From the NCBI RefSeq assembly GCF_012844365.1, contig NZ_CP051626.1, positions 3,720,001 to 3,784,000 on the forward strand: a stretch of 64,000 bases of DNA. Direction: 5' to 3'. This document shows positions 61,749 through 64,000 of this stretch, piece by piece. Position numbers and translations under genes: made by a program. The stretch comes from Brevibacterium sp. 'Marine' (GTDB taxonomy: Bacteria > Actinomycetota > Actinomycetes > Actinomycetales > Brevibacteriaceae). The notes beneath the pieces were generated by a model that searched no databases, was not told the origin of the DNA, and saw only the letters and a list, made by a program, of their open reading frames with translations. Each line of letters starts with the position of its first letter. Position 1 is the stretch's first letter.

Positions 61749-62510
61749 TCATTTCGGGGCCATGCGGATGGCGCCGTCGAGGCGGATCGTCTCCCCGTTG
61801 AGCATCGGGTTGGCGACGATCGATTCGACGAGCTGGGCGTACTCGGCGGGCTTGCCCAGGCGGGCCGGGTGCGGCACGGACTTGCCGAGGGATTCCTGCG
61901 CCTCGGCGGGCAGACCGGCCATCATCGGGGTCTCGAAGATGCCGGGGGCGATGGTGACGACGCGGATGAGGGAGGCGGCGAGCTCGCGGGCCATCGGCAG
62001 GGTCACCGCGGCCACGGCTCCCTTGGACGCCGAGTAGGCGATCTGGCCGATCTGGCCGTCGAAGGCCGCCACCGATGCGGTGTTGATGATGACTCCACGC
62101 TCTTCGCCTTGCGCTTCCTGGTTCTGCATGGCTGCGGCGGCGAGGCGGCAGACGTTGACCGTGCCGACGATGTTGATGTTCAGCACCTTCTGGAATGCCT
62201 CGAGCGGCAGCGGGCCCTTGCGGGAGACGAGCTTGCCGGGAGTCGCGACGCCCGCGCAGTTGACGACGACACGCAGGGCGCCTAGCCCGGTGGCGGTGTC
62301 GACGGCGGCCTGAACCTGTTCCTCGTTCGTCACGTCGGCGGTGACGAAGTGGGCGGAATCGCCGAGTTCGGCGGCGACCTGCTGCCCCACCTCGGCGTTG
62401 AGGTCGACCATGACGACCTGGGCTCCGGCAGCCAGGAGGCGTTCGGTGGTGGCACGGCCGAGACCGGAGGCTCCGCCGGTGACGAGGGCGACAGTATTCG
62501 TGAGATCCAT
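61749..62510 (-). CDS. SDR-family dehydrogenase, 3-hydroxyacyl-CoA dehydrogenase type 2-like
   Basis: A 253-residue short-chain dehydrogenase. The nucleotide motif is TGGASGLGR (about 10-18) and the catalytic YSASKGAVAA lies near residue 155. The pattern MDLTNTVALVTGG, VVMVDLN and LNGETIRLDGAIRMAPK is like the HSD17B10/3-hydroxyacyl-CoA dehydrogenase type II group, so fatty-acid or branched-chain catabolism is a good guess. ATG 62510 has AAAGGACA before it. A TGAACG dyad lies 23 bases upstream of the start. Confidence 0.88.
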   Translation of the reverse strand: MDLTNTVALVTGGASGLGRATTERLLAAGAQVVMVDLNAEVGQQVAAELGDSAHFVTADVTNEEQVQAAVDTATGLGALRVVVNCAGVATPGKLVSRKGPLPLEAFQKVLNINIVGTVNVCRLAAAAMQNQEAQGEERGVIINTASVAAFDGQIGQIAYSASKGAVAAVTLPMARELAASLIRVVTIAPGIFETPMMAGLPAEAQESLGKSVPHPARLGKPAEYAQLVESIVANPMLNGETIRLDGAIRMAPK

Positions 62511-62530
62511 GAGTGTCCTTTGCATCGCAG

Positions 62531-62548
62531 AGTGAACGATTGATCACT
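62531..62548. promoter_or_regulatory. Candidate TetR-type operator upstream of the SDR gene
   Basis: AGTGAACGATTGATCACT has perfect AGTGA/TCACT ends. Its core TGAACGATTGATCA (62533-62546) matches TGAACGCTCAATCA at 63426-63439, upstream of the FMN reductase and before the TetR gene, at 11 of 14 bases. Confidence 0.45.
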
Positions 62549-62626
62549 GCGACTCTAACGCAAGTGTGGGGACGGTCACTGTGCACGGTCGGGTGGGGCC
62601 GCCTCGGCGAGGGATTTCTTTGACGT

Positions 62627-62668
62627 CGGCGCCGGTCGCTGCGGGGACGGCGCCGGTCGCTGCGGGGA
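62627..62668. repeat. Tandem 21-base repeat, two exact copies
   Basis: The 21-base unit beginning CGGCGCCGGTCGCTGCGG occurs at 62627-62647 and again at 62648-62668, in the gap between the SDR and FMN reductase genes. It lies next to the terminator. Confidence 0.85.
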
Positions 62669-62673
62669 CGACA

Positions 62674-62703
62674 AGGCCCGCCGGTCGGGTGACCGGCGGG
62701 CCT
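62674..62703 (-). terminator. Terminator after the FMN reductase
   Basis: AGGCCCGCCGGTC (62674-62686) is the exact reverse complement of GACCGGCGGGCCT (62691-62703) with a 4-base loop. It lies just past the stop of the reductase gene (minus strand). The T-tract is short, but the stem is perfect. Confidence 0.8.
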
Positions 62704-62724
62704 GTCGAAGCTGTGTGGACAGAC

Positions 62725-63303
62725 TCAGGCGGCCTGCTCCTCGGCGCCGGATTCGCGCACGGACTTCAGGGCCTCACCCCAGGCGACGATGTCGTCGACC
62801 ATGGAGGAGAACGGGGCGGCCGAGACCTCGGTCGGGGCGAACGTGCCGTCGGCGACGTCGGTGAAGATCGAGAACGACCCCTGGTCGCGGACGACGGCGA
62901 GCTTATAGTTCGCGAGGATGTGGCGCAGGTGCTCAGCGGCGCGCACTCCCTTGTCCGCGCCGTAGTTCACGATGCCGGCGACCTTGTGGTTGAACTCGGT
63001 GGCAACGAAGTCGAGGGCGTTCTTCAGCGAGCCGGAGATCGAGTGGTTGTACTCGGGGGTGACGAAGATGAAGGCGTCGAACTCTTCGAGCTTCGCGCCC
63101 CAAGCCTTCGTGTGGTCGTTGGCGTACATCTTCGCACCGGCGGGGATCACCTCGTCGAGGAGAGGCAGGTCGAAGCTGCCGAAGTCGACGACCTCGGCGC
63201 GGACGTCATCATTGGAAGCCAGCTGCTGCTCGACCCAGGTCACGATCTGCGGGTTGAGCGCCTGCGGGCGGGAAGTTCCGGGAATGATGGCAATGTTGAG
63301 CAT
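62725..63303 (-). CDS. NADPH-dependent FMN reductase family protein
   Basis: A 192-residue flavodoxin-like reductase with the phosphate loop IIPGTSRPQA (about 5-14) and the flavin-contacting PEYNHSISGSLKNALDF (about 78-94). It resembles the YieF/ChrR/azoreductase-like group, so quinone or chromate reduction is possible. ATG 63303 has GAGGACG 6 bases before it. It is divergent from the TetR gene with 375 bases between. Confidence 0.88.
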   Translation of the reverse strand: MLNIAIIPGTSRPQALNPQIVTWVEQQLASNDDVRAEVVDFGSFDLPLLDEVIPAGAKMYANDHTKAWGAKLEEFDAFIFVTPEYNHSISGSLKNALDFVATEFNHKVAGIVNYGADKGVRAAEHLRHILANYKLAVVRDQGSFSIFTDVADGTFAPTEVSAAPFSSMVDDIVAWGEALKSVRESGAEEQAA

Positions 63304-63678
63304 ATGCGTCCTCAAATCGTTGAGCGGTGTCCACCGGCCGGGCGGCCGTGGCGGTCGAGTTCACGGGTGGAGCCTGCGACCTCGGCGAACCGGATCGCGT
63401 GCAGCTCCACCGTCACCAACATTGTTGAACGCTCAATCATTCCCGGATCGAAAGTGACGATGGTCACCATTCCCGACAACGGTCAGATAAGGTTCCGGTC
63501 ACTGGTCGGATCGGACACCGAGCTCAGGTCGGATCGGGTTCCGGGAACGGTGATACCGTAATTCCCCGTGAAATCGGGCCCGAACGGGGTGGCTGTCGTG
63601 TAAGGTCGTTGGGCAAGTGAAAGACTGTTCGTTAAAAAGTCGGCTTCGACGGAAAACTAGGCAAGGAGTCCGGTCATC
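63304..63678. other. Divergent control region before the TetR gene
   Basis: These 375 bases lie between the reductase and the TetR gene. They hold the TGAACG dyad-like site at 63425-63439 on the reductase side and an AT-rich patch near 63629-63641 on the TetR side. AAGGAG at 63663-63668 is the TetR ribosome site. I see no gene here. Confidence 0.5.
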
Positions 63679-64000
63679 GTGCGCTCAACCAACGGCCGTA
63701 ACAATATTCTCCGCTCGGCCAGGGACACCTTCGCGGACAAAGGATTCGACGGCGCGTCCATCCGCGACATCGCGCAGACAGCAGGTCTGAGCCTCTCTGC
63801 GCTCTACTACTACTTCCCGTCCAAACAGGAAGCGCTCTACGAACTCGTCCACACAGCGTATACCTGGTACGTCGAACACTGCCGGGCGGTCATCAACGAC
63901 GTCGATGACGATCCTGTCGACCAGCTGGCCGTGGCGGTGCGCTACCTCGCCCGCTACCGAATGGAGAACGTCTCGGTCTCCACCGTGCTGCTGCGCGATA
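63679..64000 (+). CDS. TetR-family regulator (N-terminal part, cut by window edge)
   Basis: GTG 63679 has AAGGAG 10 bases before it. The visible 107 residues hold the TetR HTH: NILRSARDTFADKGFDGAS (about 9-27) and IRDIAQTAGLSLSALYYYFPSKQEALYELV (about 28-57), then the start of the ligand domain. The frame stays open at the end of the window. Its operator may be the TGAACG motif seen nearby. Confidence 0.9.
   Translation, partial: MRSTNGRNNILRSARDTFADKGFDGASIRDIAQTAGLSLSALYYYFPSKQEALYELVHTAYTWYVEHCRAVINDVDDDPVDQLAVAVRYLARYRMENVSVSTVLLRD

Overview
The window comes from a high-G+C actinobacterium, about two-thirds G+C by eye. The Dpp-type and MFS transporters, the NarL-type two-component systems, the ribD-ribE-ribBA-ribH order behind an FMN riboswitch, and the complete Wadjet locus fit Micrococcales, perhaps Brevibacterium or a relative. 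The genus is an inference from style only. I see no tRNA, rRNA, insertion sequence, prophage or CRISPR array.

Layout. 1-1032: an MFS exporter, cut by the window edge, behind a marR-type regulator (minus strand). 1147-5250: FMN riboswitch and riboflavin operon (plus). 5268-7062: an intergenic palindrome, then pyruvate:quinone oxidoreductase poxB (minus). 7357-8501: a lower-G+C Fic-HTH gene behind a strong palindrome. 8526-20134 (minus): mmcQ-like gene, then an SF2 helicase with a C-terminal membrane hairpin, then the complete Wadjet system jetA-jetB-jetC-jetD, then an MFS transporter whose start lies inside jetD. 20211-21212: asparaginase. 21220-29006: L-rhamnose catabolism (LacI regulator, transporter, mutarotase, isomerase, aldolase/dehydrogenase fusion, kinase). 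29100-33412: single metabolic genes (CurA-like reductase, DUF402, amidohydrolase, DUF421, NmrA-like). 33481-36903: two-component system with a surface-exposed DUF4097-like protein. 37120-49067 (minus): metB, and upstream of it an eight-gene overlapping operon of a Dpp-type ABC importer, two LLM flavin monooxygenases, an SsuE-like FMN reductase and a FAD/NAD(P) oxidoreductase, probably for scavenging an organosulfur or similar nutrient. 49553-53251: ArsR/SRPBCC pair, acyltransferase, nitronate monooxygenase. 53301-61734: two more NarL-type two-component systems, each next to membrane proteins. 61749-64000: SDR dehydrogenase, FMN reductase and the start of a TetR regulator.

How the parts work together. 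The riboflavin operon supplies FMN/FAD, and the window is rich in flavoenzymes (poxB, LLM monooxygenases, two FMN reductases, nitronate monooxygenase). The rhamnose genes form one LacI-controlled pathway from uptake to DHAP and lactate. The 8.5-20 kb block is the accessory, defence-like part: a plasmid-restricting Wadjet complex joined to a membrane-anchored helicase that is not part of the canonical four-gene system, next to a Fic-HTH gene of different base composition. A ten-base word, GCCGAGGYGG, recurs through the whole window far above expectation, both inside and between genes.
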